64,000 bases of DNA, from positions 573,970 to 637,969 of the forward strand of contig NZ_LFKO01000002.1 in assembly GCF_001265075.1 (NCBI RefSeq). Direction: 5' to 3'. Of the stretch, positions 49,151 through 57,364 are shown piece by piece. Each line of letters opens with the position of its first letter. Position 1 is the stretch's first letter. This stretch comes from Salinicoccus sp. YB14-2. Lineage in GTDB: Bacteria > Bacillota > Bacilli > Staphylococcales > Salinicoccaceae. Both the position numbers and the translations under genes were made by a program. Below the pieces are notes generated by a model, which saw only the letters and a program-made list of their open reading frames with translations, had not been told where the DNA came from and searched no databases.

Positions 49151-49941
49151 TCATGCTGGAACTGATAAGACAGACATACAACATTTATCCCAGTAAAATT
49201 GAAAAGATGACCAGAGGACAAACCTCAGAGGTTTTAAAAATAACTGCCGGTACAAAAAAATATGTATTAAAATCTCATGACTCTGCAGCATCTGCAGAGT
49301 TAGAATTCAACTATCTGGAATCTTTATCGAAATACCGCCTTTCTCCCTCGCCATACACGACGGTAGATTATTCGAAATATATAGTATTAGAAGAAAAAAC
49401 ATATATACTCATGGAATTTCTGCCTTCAAAAGATTATGATAAGGATAACATTGATTTCTATAACCTTGGCAGCCGCATAAAAAGCATGCATGAAGTCATG
49501 AACAGCAAAAATTTAGAAGAGCTGGAAGATCGTTTTGATGAAGTGAATATGCTGGAGAGTATAACGGACCAGACTGTTAAACAATTATTATTGGATCACC
49601 TTTCTAAGGTTGATTATCTTGAAGAAGAAGAACAATCAGTCATTCATGGAGACTTAGGTTTCTGGAATTTTATATATAACGGAACGAAAATGTCTTTCAT
49701 AGACTTTGGTGAAGTCAGGTTTGGCAGCCCATGGTTCGATATTGCAGCAGTTGTTGAATCATTGAACATCAATTCTCAGCAGGTAGAAACACTTGTCAAA
49801 GGCTATACAGAAAGAGATGATGTGGACAAAAGCATACTGGATAAGATGCGAAAGAAATGGAAGCTGCGTGGCATCATAATACTTGCTGTAAGTAAATCAG
49901 CCGAAGAAAGTTCAGTCAGAAAGATGTTGTCTGATCTTTAA
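49147..49941 (+). CDS. Aminoglycoside phosphotransferase-like kinase
   Basis: A 264-residue kinase of the APH/choline kinase fold. The catalytic loop is VIHGDLGFWNFIYN (Brenner HGDxxxxN motif) and the metal-binding segment is SFIDFGEVRFGSPWFDIA. The N-lobe shows the lysine in KKYVLKSHD. It is coupled by ATGA to the GrpB-HIT gene. The substrate may be a small alcohol or a drug; nothing in the sequence decides. Confidence 0.88.
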   Translation: MIMLELIRQTYNIYPSKIEKMTRGQTSEVLKITAGTKKYVLKSHDSAASAELEFNYLESLSKYRLSPSPYTTVDYSKYIVLEEKTYILMEFLPSKDYDKDNIDFYNLGSRIKSMHEVMNSKNLEELEDRFDEVNMLESITDQTVKQLLLDHLSKVDYLEEEEQSVIHGDLGFWNFIYNGTKMSFIDFGEVRFGSPWFDIAAVVESLNINSQQVETLVKGYTERDDVDKSILDKMRKKWKLRGIIILAVSKSAEESSVRKMLSDL

Positions 49942-49968
49942 AATCTATAGAGAGATGGAGGTTTATAT

Positions 49969-50190
49969 ATGATTTGGGTTAATATAATACTCATAATATT
50001 ATTGATTGAGGGGATTGTACTCTTCTTTTATGGACTACAGAAGCAGTCACAACTGTTTTTCTTCCTGGGTATGACAGCATTTTTCATACCAGTCGTCTAC
50101 TTCATCAGCGGCATCACATTTTTACCGATGATACCTGTTTTAGCCTTGATAATTACCTATATAACGAAAAGGAAGATCACTCTGACGTAA
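49969..50190 (+). CDS. Small hydrophobic protein, paralogue 2
   Basis: A 73-residue protein of three predicted membrane segments ending ITKRKITLT. It is a close paralogue of the protein at 27075-27293. A good ribosome site (GGAGGTTTATAT) precedes its ATG, 27 bp after the APH gene, and the HAD gene follows 37 bp on, so it belongs to the grpB-hit/aph operon. Family not recognised. Confidence 0.75.
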   Translation: MIWVNIILIILLIEGIVLFFYGLQKQSQLFFFLGMTAFFIPVVYFISGITFLPMIPVLALIITYITKRKITLT

Positions 50191-50227
50191 TTGGTTCTCA
50201 AAACTAACTTAACCGGAGGGCACTTTT

Positions 50228-50878
50228 ATGAAATATGAGGATATACAAACTGTCATTTTTGATTTTGACGGTACACTGGCCGACACATTACCACTCTGCT
50301 ATCATTCATTTCAAACTGTCTTCAAAACATTTGATGGTAAAGATTTGACGGATGAACAGGTTAAGGCAATGTTCGGTCCTGCAGAACCCGACATCATCAA
50401 AAAGAATCTTGAAAGTGATGATATAGAAGCGGCAATCGAACTGTATTTTAACACCTATTCAGAAGAACATGACAAGTTTGTCCGATTTAATGAGAACATC
50501 AATTCAATGCTCATCGCGTTGAAAGAAGAAGGATTAAAACTGGCCATCGTAACCGGGAAATCCCAAAGAAGCCTTGATATCTCTTTGAAACAGCTTGAGA
50601 TGGAAAAGCAGTTCGATTATAAAATATCCGGGGATGATGTGTCAGAACCAAAACCTGCTCCTGAAGGGATTTTTAAAGTGCTGTCTCATTTTGACCAGGA
50701 AAAGCATCATGCAATCTTTTTAGGCGACAGTGATGCCGACGTTCAGGCTGGACTGCGGGCGGAAGTGCTTACTATCGGTGTCCAATGGCTGCCTAATATC
50801 CAGACTTCACAATTTTCCGACCAACCCGATGAAATATATGGAAAAGTGGATCAATTCATGAAGGACTTCTCTCTCTGA
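50228..50878 (+). CDS. HAD family hydrolase (PpaX/Gph-like)
   Basis: A 216-residue haloacid dehalogenase-type phosphatase. Motif I VIFDFDGTLADTLP, motif II IVTGKSQRSLDI, motif III lysine in SEPKPAPEGI and motif IV FLGDSDADVQAG are all present, with a C1 helical cap. CCGGAGGG precedes its start. Last gene of the plus-strand operon beginning at 48200. Confidence 0.9.
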   Translation: MKYEDIQTVIFDFDGTLADTLPLCYHSFQTVFKTFDGKDLTDEQVKAMFGPAEPDIIKKNLESDDIEAAIELYFNTYSEEHDKFVRFNENINSMLIALKEEGLKLAIVTGKSQRSLDISLKQLEMEKQFDYKISGDDVSEPKPAPEGIFKVLSHFDQEKHHAIFLGDSDADVQAGLRAEVLTIGVQWLPNIQTSQFSDQPDEIYGKVDQFMKDFSL

Positions 50879-50962
50879 TATACAGAGTCTTTATAATAGT
50901 GTAATGATTGTGTTTCTAATAATGCATAAATATGGATTTTGAATCAATGGCTTCTTTCAAAA

Positions 50963-50995
50963 ATGGTTAGAGGATATTATTCTCTAACCATTTCC
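50963..50995 (-). terminator. Terminator at the end of the small antitoxin-like gene
   Basis: Perfect 10-bp arms ATGGTTAGAG and CTCTAACCAT; on the minus strand TTTTTG follows. It contains the stop codon of the gene at 50977. Confidence 0.8.
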
Positions 50996-51129
50996 TTGCT
51001 GATATTTTTAATATACTCCTCTAATTCACTTGAAGTTATTTTGCCATTTGCATAATCATAATACTTTTCCAAATCTTTATTTGTTAACACGAGACCATCA
51101 ATTTCATTGATTCCAATAGCTGCTTCCAT
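50977..51129 (-). CDS. Small VbhA-like antitoxin-domain protein, orphan
   Basis: A 50-residue protein beginning MEAAIGINEIDGLVLTNKDL and containing YANGKITSSELEEYI. The N-E-I-D-G-L and G-K-I-T-S-x-E patterns resemble the antitoxin VbhA domain that blocks Fic proteins. No Fic gene is nearby. The ribosome site is poor and the product is shorter than most such antitoxins, so a 5' deletion is possible. A terminator is built into its 3' end. Confidence 0.5.
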   Translation of the reverse strand: MEAAIGINEIDGLVLTNKDLEKYYDYANGKITSSELEEYIKNISKEMVRE

Positions 51130-51149
51130 TAGGATATACCATAATTACA

Positions 51150-51602
51150 TTAAAAATCTTGAGACAAACGAATCATATCCCTGCACTGGATACCATTTTC
51201 AAAAATCTCTTTTGAGTAGTGTCTGACAAAAAAATCTATGTCAATTCCGCTTATTCTGAAGCCACATTTTTGATACAGGACAAGTTGTCCGATGCTTGAA
51301 TTACCAGTGCCTACTTCGATTGTCTTATATCCTTTCCTCTTTGCTTCTTCAACTGCATCCTCCACCAATTTTTTCCCAATACCTTTACCGTGGAATTTTT
51401 CTGAAACTGCCACATTCACTAGTTCAACTGTTTCCGGTCTGGTGGGTAATAATACATAAACGCCGATAATTTGTTTACCGTCTTCAGCAACGAAGCATTC
51501 TCCCCTGTCTACATAATCTTCTACAATTTCTTTAGAGGGGTCTGCCAATAGCAACAATTCCATTGGATGATCCTCATTTTGATCAAGTGACCTAATTTCC
51601 AT
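51150..51602 (-). CDS. GNAT family N-acetyltransferase
   Basis: A 150-residue GNAT protein: NVAVSEKFHGKGIGKKLVED is the acetyl-CoA-binding motif A, and TGNSSIGQLVLYQKCGFRIS is the C-terminal motif. AGGAGGACGAT precedes the ATG. It lies 18 bp downstream of the alpha/beta hydrolase gene and is probably cotranscribed. Confidence 0.88.
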   Translation of the reverse strand: MEIRSLDQNEDHPMELLLLADPSKEIVEDYVDRGECFVAEDGKQIIGVYVLLPTRPETVELVNVAVSEKFHGKGIGKKLVEDAVEEAKRKGYKTIEVGTGNSSIGQLVLYQKCGFRISGIDIDFFVRHYSKEIFENGIQCRDMIRLSQDF

Positions 51603-51620
51603 ATCGTCCTCCTAAGTTAT

Positions 51621-52328
51621 TTATTCAGCTTCCAAAAATGTCTCTACAATCCTATTATAAATTTCTGGCTGATCTAAATGTGCTGTATGGCCTGCAAAGG
51701 AGATGATGGAAACATGAATATTATCATTCGTTTTAGGATAAGTAAGTGCTCCTATAGTTTCATGTTCATTCGTTTCACCGACTATATATAAAACTGGCAT
51801 ATTCAGCATTGATAAATCAGCTGTCTCCTCAAACGGATACCAGTCTGTATCTTCTGTCGAGCTCAGAACTGTTCTCCAGTTACCTTTATGAATACTATTA
51901 AAATAATCGACTGCTTCTGGGTTTTCCAATATTCGAGCAATGTTTTCATTCTCTTCTTTATTAAGTTCATACCAGTCTTCTGGTTTTTCCGGAATGATGC
52001 CTGATATGATTAAACTTTTAACTTTATCAGGATAATATTTTGCGAATACTAAAGCAACGAGTCCACCGATTGAACATCCTGCTATATGAGCAGATTCAAC
52101 ATTTAGGTCATCGAGAGTTTCACTCAAATCTTTCGCAGAATTCATGAAATAGTTTGAGAAATCTTCCGCCACCGATTTACCATGACCGCGAAGATCCGGT
52201 AACACCACTTTGTAATTCTGTTTAAAATATTCGTTTTGTAGATCAAGCTCGGTCTTCCCCGTCTGTAAAGCTGTATGGAGAAATACCAGAACTTCTCCGC
52301 TTCCACTTACTTCTGTATGTAAAATCAT
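51621..52328 (-). CDS. Alpha/beta hydrolase
   Basis: A 235-residue alpha/beta hydrolase. The oxyanion region is VFLHTALQTG, DLRGHGKS follows, the nucleophile elbow is IAGCSIGGLVAL (Ser), the acid is probably the Glu/Asp near YIVGETNEHE and the catalytic His is in SFAGHTAHLDQP. Start ATG 52328 is 7 nt from GGGAG. Substrate unknown. Confidence 0.87.
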   Translation of the reverse strand: MILHTEVSGSGEVLVFLHTALQTGKTELDLQNEYFKQNYKVVLPDLRGHGKSVAEDFSNYFMNSAKDLSETLDDLNVESAHIAGCSIGGLVALVFAKYYPDKVKSLIISGIIPEKPEDWYELNKEENENIARILENPEAVDYFNSIHKGNWRTVLSSTEDTDWYPFEETADLSMLNMPVLYIVGETNEHETIGALTYPKTNDNIHVSIISFAGHTAHLDQPEIYNRIVETFLEAE

Positions 52329-52382
52329 GAATTGCACTCCCACCTATCACTTTTTTTACTCGCTATTCTTACTTCTATAGAA

Positions 52383-52784
52383 TCACTTTTCATACGCTTT
52401 GTACCAATGATATGGCTGTATTTCTCTTAATGTTTTATAATCCAATTTGCCGCGTGCATCGGTTACGGCTGCTTTGACGTTTCCTCCCCAGTAAAAGAGC
52501 CTTTCCTGACATACTCCGCAAGGTGTTAAAATTTTAAACTCAACTTTTTCGTTTTCTCTTGCTATGCAAATGGTATGTGTAATTCTGGTATTGAGTTTGT
52601 GCGCTTCGAGAATTGCTCCGGTTTCTATACACAATTCAGTTGAGGCATTGATGACATCTGGTGCGACACTTGTTAAGATTTGACCATCGTCGGTATACAT
52701 TGCCGCAGCCCCGCCCCAACCGTAAGGATATCTTTTTTCTACTAAATCTATTGCAGCTTGATAAAGTTTTTGTTCGATGTTCAT
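52383..52784 (-). CDS. Cytidine deaminase-like protein
   Basis: A 133-residue zinc deaminase fold. The metal site is unusual but complete: the Cys-x-Glu pair in ASTELCIETGAILEAHKL and the two cysteines in ILTPCGVCQERLFYW. This resembles blasticidin deaminase and cytidine deaminase. The start at ATG 52784 lies behind GGAGGACAGTAAG. It follows the methyltransferase gene by 24 bp. Confidence 0.85.
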   Translation of the reverse strand: MNIEQKLYQAAIDLVEKRYPYGWGGAAAMYTDDGQILTSVAPDVINASTELCIETGAILEAHKLNTRITHTICIARENEKVEFKILTPCGVCQERLFYWGGNVKAAVTDARGKLDYKTLREIQPYHWYKAYEK

Positions 52785-52808
52785 CTTACTGTCCTCCAAA
52801 TTTTTCTC

Positions 52809-53567
52809 TCAAATGATGCTTTGACACTTATTCGATTTTCTTGATTTGATAACGATGAAAGAAGGTCTTCTTCCTTCATTTACTATCTTAGGCATTTTTT
52901 CTAAACCTGCTGGTATCGACTGTGGTTCCAGCACCTTATCTATTATGAACCCATTTTCTAACAGGGTGTTCATTAAGGTAGAAATTGTCCTATGGTAGAT
53001 GACCACATCATCAACATACCAGTTGTGTGCTCTCTTTCCCTCTTCCTGATAATTGTCTAATGCCCAATGTAATCTATTACCTTCGTCGTCTCTCACCCAG
53101 TTGTCAGACTCTTTTCGAGCAGTTACAATAGGATGTTCAGTTGAAAATATTAATTCTCCACCTTCCTTCAATAAACTTCTGATTCTCGCTATGAGTTTTG
53201 AATAATTTTCTATATAGTGGATTGCCAGCGAGCTTATAATTAAGTCGAATTTTTGCCCAGGTAATTCTAACTCCTCTATCGGCATACAAATATATTCAAT
53301 TTTATTATGCTCATTATCTTTCATGGCTCTATGTATCATATTTTTTGAGATATCTACACCGATTACTTTTGATGCACCTTTGTCGATACAATACTTTGCA
53401 AAATGGCCGGTCCCGCACCCTAGATCTAATATATATTCCCCTTTGATTGCCGGCATGAGTGATTTTATGGCCGGTTGTTCAACAAAATCATTATAGCTGA
53501 TGCCACTATCACGCAAAGATACATATTCTTTGAAGAATACAGGATTGTCATAAATATTCTGCTTCAT
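52809..53567 (-). CDS. Class I SAM-dependent methyltransferase
   Basis: A 252-residue methyltransferase with motif I YILDLGCGTGHFAKYC, motif II acid in VIGVDISKNM, and FDLIISSLAIHYIENY as motif IV/post region. The C-terminal YHRTISTLMNTLLENGF is typical of the COG2226/2227 small-molecule type. GGAGGAAA precedes the ATG. Substrate unknown. Confidence 0.9.
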   Translation of the reverse strand: MKQNIYDNPVFFKEYVSLRDSGISYNDFVEQPAIKSLMPAIKGEYILDLGCGTGHFAKYCIDKGASKVIGVDISKNMIHRAMKDNEHNKIEYICMPIEELELPGQKFDLIISSLAIHYIENYSKLIARIRSLLKEGGELIFSTEHPIVTARKESDNWVRDDEGNRLHWALDNYQEEGKRAHNWYVDDVVIYHRTISTLMNTLLENGFIIDKVLEPQSIPAGLEKMPKIVNEGRRPSFIVIKSRKSNKCQSII

Positions 53568-53622
53568 TCATTTTCCTCCAATACCATTTTTAACTTGTCT
53601 GCTTGTAATGTCGAAGCGATAG

Positions 53623-54087
53623 TTAAGATACTGATTGTTTGAAAACATCTATTTTTTCATCAGTATTGGAAGTCAGTGTTTCTATATGCTCCCAGCCTAA
53701 ATTCCTATAATAGTATGAAGCATCTTCCGTTCTCAAATATATTACTTTGTATCCCATTAAAGCTGCCGCTTCTACTGCCCCCTGTACCATTTTTCTTCCG
53801 GCTCCACTCCCTCTATGTTCCGGTCCTATGTATAACGATGCCAGCCATGGCTTTAGTTCAGGCCTTTGGTCTAAATCATTTTCAAATATGGAGACTGTGC
53901 CTATACACTCATCAATTTCTAAAGCGATCAAGGTCACAGGTAATTTATCACTGCCAGTCTTACCAAAAAAATCATATACATCTGAATACGATTTATCGCT
54001 GTTTGACTTGATGACAAATTCTTCATATATCATTCTCGAAACATCTTCCAATTTTTCAGGGTGATTGTAAAGATACTCAATTTGCAT
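53623..54087 (-). CDS. GNAT family N-acetyltransferase
   Basis: A 154-residue GNAT protein with ASLYIGPEHRGSGAGRKMVQ (motif A) and YYYRNLGWEHIETL near its C-terminus. Start ATG 54087 follows GAGGGGATGAA. It begins one base after the stop of the broken GNAT gene upstream. Confidence 0.88.
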   Translation of the reverse strand: MQIEYLYNHPEKLEDVSRMIYEEFVIKSNSDKSYSDVYDFFGKTGSDKLPVTLIALEIDECIGTVSIFENDLDQRPELKPWLASLYIGPEHRGSGAGRKMVQGAVEAAALMGYKVIYLRTEDASYYYRNLGWEHIETLTSNTDEKIDVFKQSVS

Positions 54088-54088
54088 T

Positions 54089-54652
54089 TCATCCCCTCTT
54101 TTCATCAACCGGGTTTAATAACGACCATCTGATATGGTCCTCCCAGACACCGTTCACTTTCAACATCTGCTTCGTAATGCCTTCTTCACTGAATCCCAGT
54201 TTCTTTAACACCTTGATTGATGCTTCGTTCTTTGGCATCACCGGTGCTTCAACCCTGTGTAAATTGTATTCTGTGAAAACAATTTTTATGGCTTAATGGA
54301 GGGCTTCAGTCATAAAACCTCTCCCTGCTTCTGAAACATCAGATTTGTATCCTAAAATACATGACTGCATGATACTCCGGACGATATTCTGAAATGACAC
54401 ACACCCGATCACTTTGGATTCATCTTCTTTTTTAAAAACCCACAGTCTTAATGAAGCACCTTTTCTATGTGATTCAACATCGTTGAATAAACTATCTCTT
54501 TGCACTTCAAGAGTATAAAAATCCTCGTTTCTTTGTGTTTCCCATTCTGCCAGAAATTTCTTATTTCTTATGTAGTAATCGAGCACAAGCTGTGCATCAT
54601 TTTCATTAAGTTGCTTTAAGATTAACCCTTCTGTTTTATAAATGTTATTCAA
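54089..54652 (-). pseudogene. RimJ/RimL-type GNAT acetyltransferase with one in-frame TAA
   Basis: The frame from 54652 (MNNIYKTEGLILKQLNEND) to 54089 is continuous apart from a TAA at 54293-54295. The joint reads GFMTEALH-stop-AIKIVFTEYNLHRVEA and continues VMPKNEASIKVLKKLGFSEE to the natural end near LLNPVDEKRG. A lysine normally stands at the interrupted position in this family, as I remember it, so AAA to TAA is the simplest change. Confidence 0.85.
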
Positions 54653-54676
54653 CCCCTTATTTATTGGTTAAACTAA

Positions 54677-55138
54677 CTAAGACGCTTTCTCGCTTTTTCG
54701 ACTGACATACTCCTCAATAAACTCTTTATCAGTATCAATTAATTCATTGGGCAAATTATCTGTCATAAAATACTTCATATCTTTCGATTCACTATAATCA
54801 ATCTTTATGTCCCCACTAACATCTTTGGTGTAATAAACAACAGTTGCGGAATATAGTTCGTCACCATTTGGGATTTTCAGATAATATTTTGTACCAGAAT
54901 ATACATTAAGTAACTTTAGATTTTCAACCACTAATCCAGTTTCTTCAAAAACCTCTCTTTTCGCTACTGCCTCAAAACTCTCTCCTAAATCCATTAAACC
55001 GCCGGGCAATCCCCAATTCTCATCGTGTCTTTTTTGTAATAATACCTCATCCTGATCATTTAGTATGATTACAACTGATCCAGGTAAAATAATTGGTTTA
55101 TGACCGACAAACTGTCTTAAATACTTGAAGTATTCCAT
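54677..55138 (-). CDS. NUDIX hydrolase
   Basis: A 153-residue NUDIX protein with the box GGLMDLGESFEAVAKREVFE followed by ETGL. The N-terminal FVGHKPIILPGSVVIILND is typical of the YtkD/ADP-ribose-like group. GGAGGGAATATCA precedes the ATG. It lies 24 bp upstream of the broken GNAT gene and may share its transcript. Confidence 0.9.
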   Translation of the reverse strand: MEYFKYLRQFVGHKPIILPGSVVIILNDQDEVLLQKRHDENWGLPGGLMDLGESFEAVAKREVFEETGLVVENLKLLNVYSGTKYYLKIPNGDELYSATVVYYTKDVSGDIKIDYSESKDMKYFMTDNLPNELIDTDKEFIEEYVSRKSEKAS

Positions 55139-55211
55139 TGATATTCCCTCCTTTTGTTTCGATAAATCGCTTCATTACAGAATTTAATTTGAAATCCGAT
55201 GTACGATATTT

Positions 55212-55736
55212 TCATTTTAACTTCCCAATCACTGCATCCACATCGTCCCATTCATAAATCAGCTCATTCAATATTTCTCCGCCAATTTTAATTTGAGATG
55301 TATCGACCAATTTCGCGCCGTAATGTTCATAAAAGTACCGGGTTTTATTATCCTCAAGCACTTCCACAAATATTTTTTCATAACCCATTTCTTTATAATG
55401 GTTGAACAATTCATTCAATAACATTTTACCGATGCCTTTTCCCTGATATTCTTCCAGAAGATAGATGGAAGTCAGGTCTCCCGAATTTTCTGTTGTGTTA
55501 TTTTTTCTTTTCCATGAATCTGCAAAGCCGATGATCTGTCCGTTTTTCTCCTCAGCAACAACGACATAGTTTTCTTCTTTTGAAATATTCTTTTTCCACA
55601 GCTCAGTTCTTTGTGCATAAGATAGATTATTCAAATAGCTGCTGGGTATTATTTCCTTGTAAGTCGTTCTCCAGCTGTCCACATGAACTTTTGCGATGCC
55701 TTCTGCATCTTCCAAAACTGCTTTTCTGATTTTCAT
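55212..55736 (-). CDS. GNAT family N-acetyltransferase
   Basis: A 174-residue GNAT protein with HVDSWRTTYKEIIPSSYL at the N-terminus and the acetyl-CoA motif YLLEEYQGKGIGKMLLNELF. The C-terminal YFYEHYGAKLVDTSQIKIGG is usual for this group. Start ATG 55736 has GGGGATTGGAA upstream. Confidence 0.88.
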   Translation of the reverse strand: MKIRKAVLEDAEGIAKVHVDSWRTTYKEIIPSSYLNNLSYAQRTELWKKNISKEENYVVVAEEKNGQIIGFADSWKRKNNTTENSGDLTSIYLLEEYQGKGIGKMLLNELFNHYKEMGYEKIFVEVLEDNKTRYFYEHYGAKLVDTSQIKIGGEILNELIYEWDDVDAVIGKLK

Positions 55737-55770
55737 TTCCAATCCCCATTTTTTCAGTGATTATCGTCAT

Positions 55771-55893
55771 TTAAATTAAACCTCTCATGCGTATCACTTT
55801 ATTATTCACTAATTCACTCGGCATACCGATAAGAGCACGCAGCGCCTCCTCTGAATCTATTGTAGTATTGAATTTCTTATTTTCTGTTTTCAT
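55771..55893 (-). pseudogene. N-terminal fragment of a pyridoxamine-5'-phosphate-oxidase-like protein
   Basis: TGGAGGATATT precedes 40 codons that include TIDSEEALRALIGMPSELVN followed by NKVI, the N-terminal signature of a PPOX-type FMN protein family of about 200 residues. The frame then ends (RMRGLI, TAA) and nothing of the FMN-binding domain follows. A 5' remnant after a deletion. Confidence 0.7.
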
Positions 55894-55920
55894 AATATCC
55901 TCCAGATGTGTTTGATCTTT

Positions 55921-56415
55921 CTATATCAACTTATACATGTAATACTCATCCACCGGCTTACCTTCAATCATCAAAGAATGTACTTTCTCCCCTTCGATGA
56001 CAAATCCCATCTTCTTATAAAGATTGAATGCAGGGGCGTTATCTTTGATGACTGTCAGTTCCAGCCTTTTAACCCCTGCATTTTCAGCCCATTCAAAAAC
56101 ATAATTGAACAATGATGAAGCAATGCCATTACCTCTATAGTCCTCATCCACTCCAAGCACAAGATAGGCAGAATGACGATTACGTTTCTGCTTTCCTCTC
56201 AGAGCTGCCATGAATCCTGTTAAAGTACCATCTCCTTCAGCGACCCAAAAATTAATCGACGCATCCTGATTTATTTTTGAGATGATTTTCTTTTGCGATT
56301 CCACAGTTGTCTGTCTTTCTCCCGGGTCATATAGCATGAAACCGGAGTCATCCAGCTTTTTATTCAACTCAAGAAAATTCTTTGCATCTTCTTCTTCTAA
56401 ATTTCTTATTTCCAT
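55921..56415 (-). CDS. GNAT family N-acetyltransferase
   Basis: A 164-residue GNAT protein: YLVLGVDEDYRGNGIASSLF (motif A), TVIKDNAPAFNLYKKMGFVI (motif B). GGAGGATAAT precedes the ATG. The N-terminal MLYDPGERQTTVESQKKII is characteristic of a subgroup found in bacilli. Substrate unknown. Confidence 0.88.
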   Translation of the reverse strand: MEIRNLEEEDAKNFLELNKKLDDSGFMLYDPGERQTTVESQKKIISKINQDASINFWVAEGDGTLTGFMAALRGKQKRNRHSAYLVLGVDEDYRGNGIASSLFNYVFEWAENAGVKRLELTVIKDNAPAFNLYKKMGFVIEGEKVHSLMIEGKPVDEYYMYKLI

Positions 56416-56508
56416 ATTATCCTCCGATTAGTGACTGAAATTGATTAATGGTACAATTATAGCAAATATGATTGAATTTTTAGACATCAATTTGTAAAGG
56501 GGCATAAA

Positions 56509-57339
56509 ATGTTCGAACAAGGGGTAATAGAAACGAAACGTGGAAAGTTTGAAATATTTAAAGACGGAACCGGTACACCGCTCGCCTACACTCATCTCTA
56601 CAGTGAATTCAATACATTGGAAGATATCATGTCACAGCACCTTGCTGAACATTATACCGTCTACATCATCAACTTAAGAGGTGCAGGACAATCGGCCGGT
56701 CCGACGAAAGATCATACATACAGCATGGATGATGCGGTCAGAGACATGGAAGCGGTGAGAGAAGCATTGGATATTGAACGATGGGCTTTTGCAGGCCACT
56801 CCACCGGCGGTTTCCTGGCACTGAAATATTCAGTGATGTACTCGGAGAGCTTGACTAAAATTATAGCAGGCGGATTGTGTGCATCCTATGAATATATGGA
56901 TCATCCGGAGAGCATTTATAACAATAAAAATCCGAACAACAAACGCATGAAAGAAATATTCGCCGAACTCCGCAAGCCTGAGACTTTGAAGGAAGAACGT
57001 ATAGCATTGTCGAAAGAATGGCTGTTGATGTCGCTGTATAAAGAAGAAACATATGATGAAATCATGAAAAGGAAACAGAGTGGCAGGACATTGATGGATA
57101 AGATCGATTACTTCACTTCAGAATTGAAGGACTATGATGTACGGGAAAAACTGAAGACTTCATCGGTCGAAGCTTTTATATACTGCGGCAGGCATGATGC
57201 ACAGTGTCCGCATATATTCAGCGCGGAAGCGGCTGACCTGATGCCAAATGGGAAAATGACAACATTTGAATACAGCAACCACAGTCCGGATATAGAAGAG
57301 GAGGAAAAGTTCAAGAAGTTTATTCGCAGTACGGTTTAA
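56509..57339 (+). CDS. Alpha/beta hydrolase (proline iminopeptidase-like)
   Basis: A 276-residue alpha/beta hydrolase. INLRGAGQSAGP is the DxRGxGxS-type motif, WAFAGHSTGGFLALKYS holds the nucleophile serine, CGRHDAQCP the acid and YSNHSPDIEEEEKF the histidine. A helical cap lies between residues 125 and 205. AAAGGGGCATAAA precedes the ATG. The isochorismatase-type gene follows 25 bp on. Confidence 0.88.
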   Translation: MFEQGVIETKRGKFEIFKDGTGTPLAYTHLYSEFNTLEDIMSQHLAEHYTVYIINLRGAGQSAGPTKDHTYSMDDAVRDMEAVREALDIERWAFAGHSTGGFLALKYSVMYSESLTKIIAGGLCASYEYMDHPESIYNNKNPNNKRMKEIFAELRKPETLKEERIALSKEWLLMSLYKEETYDEIMKRKQSGRTLMDKIDYFTSELKDYDVREKLKTSSVEAFIYCGRHDAQCPHIFSAEAADLMPNGKMTTFEYSNHSPDIEEEEKFKKFIRSTV

Positions 57340-57364
57340 AAATTAAACAAAGGGTGGTTGGATT

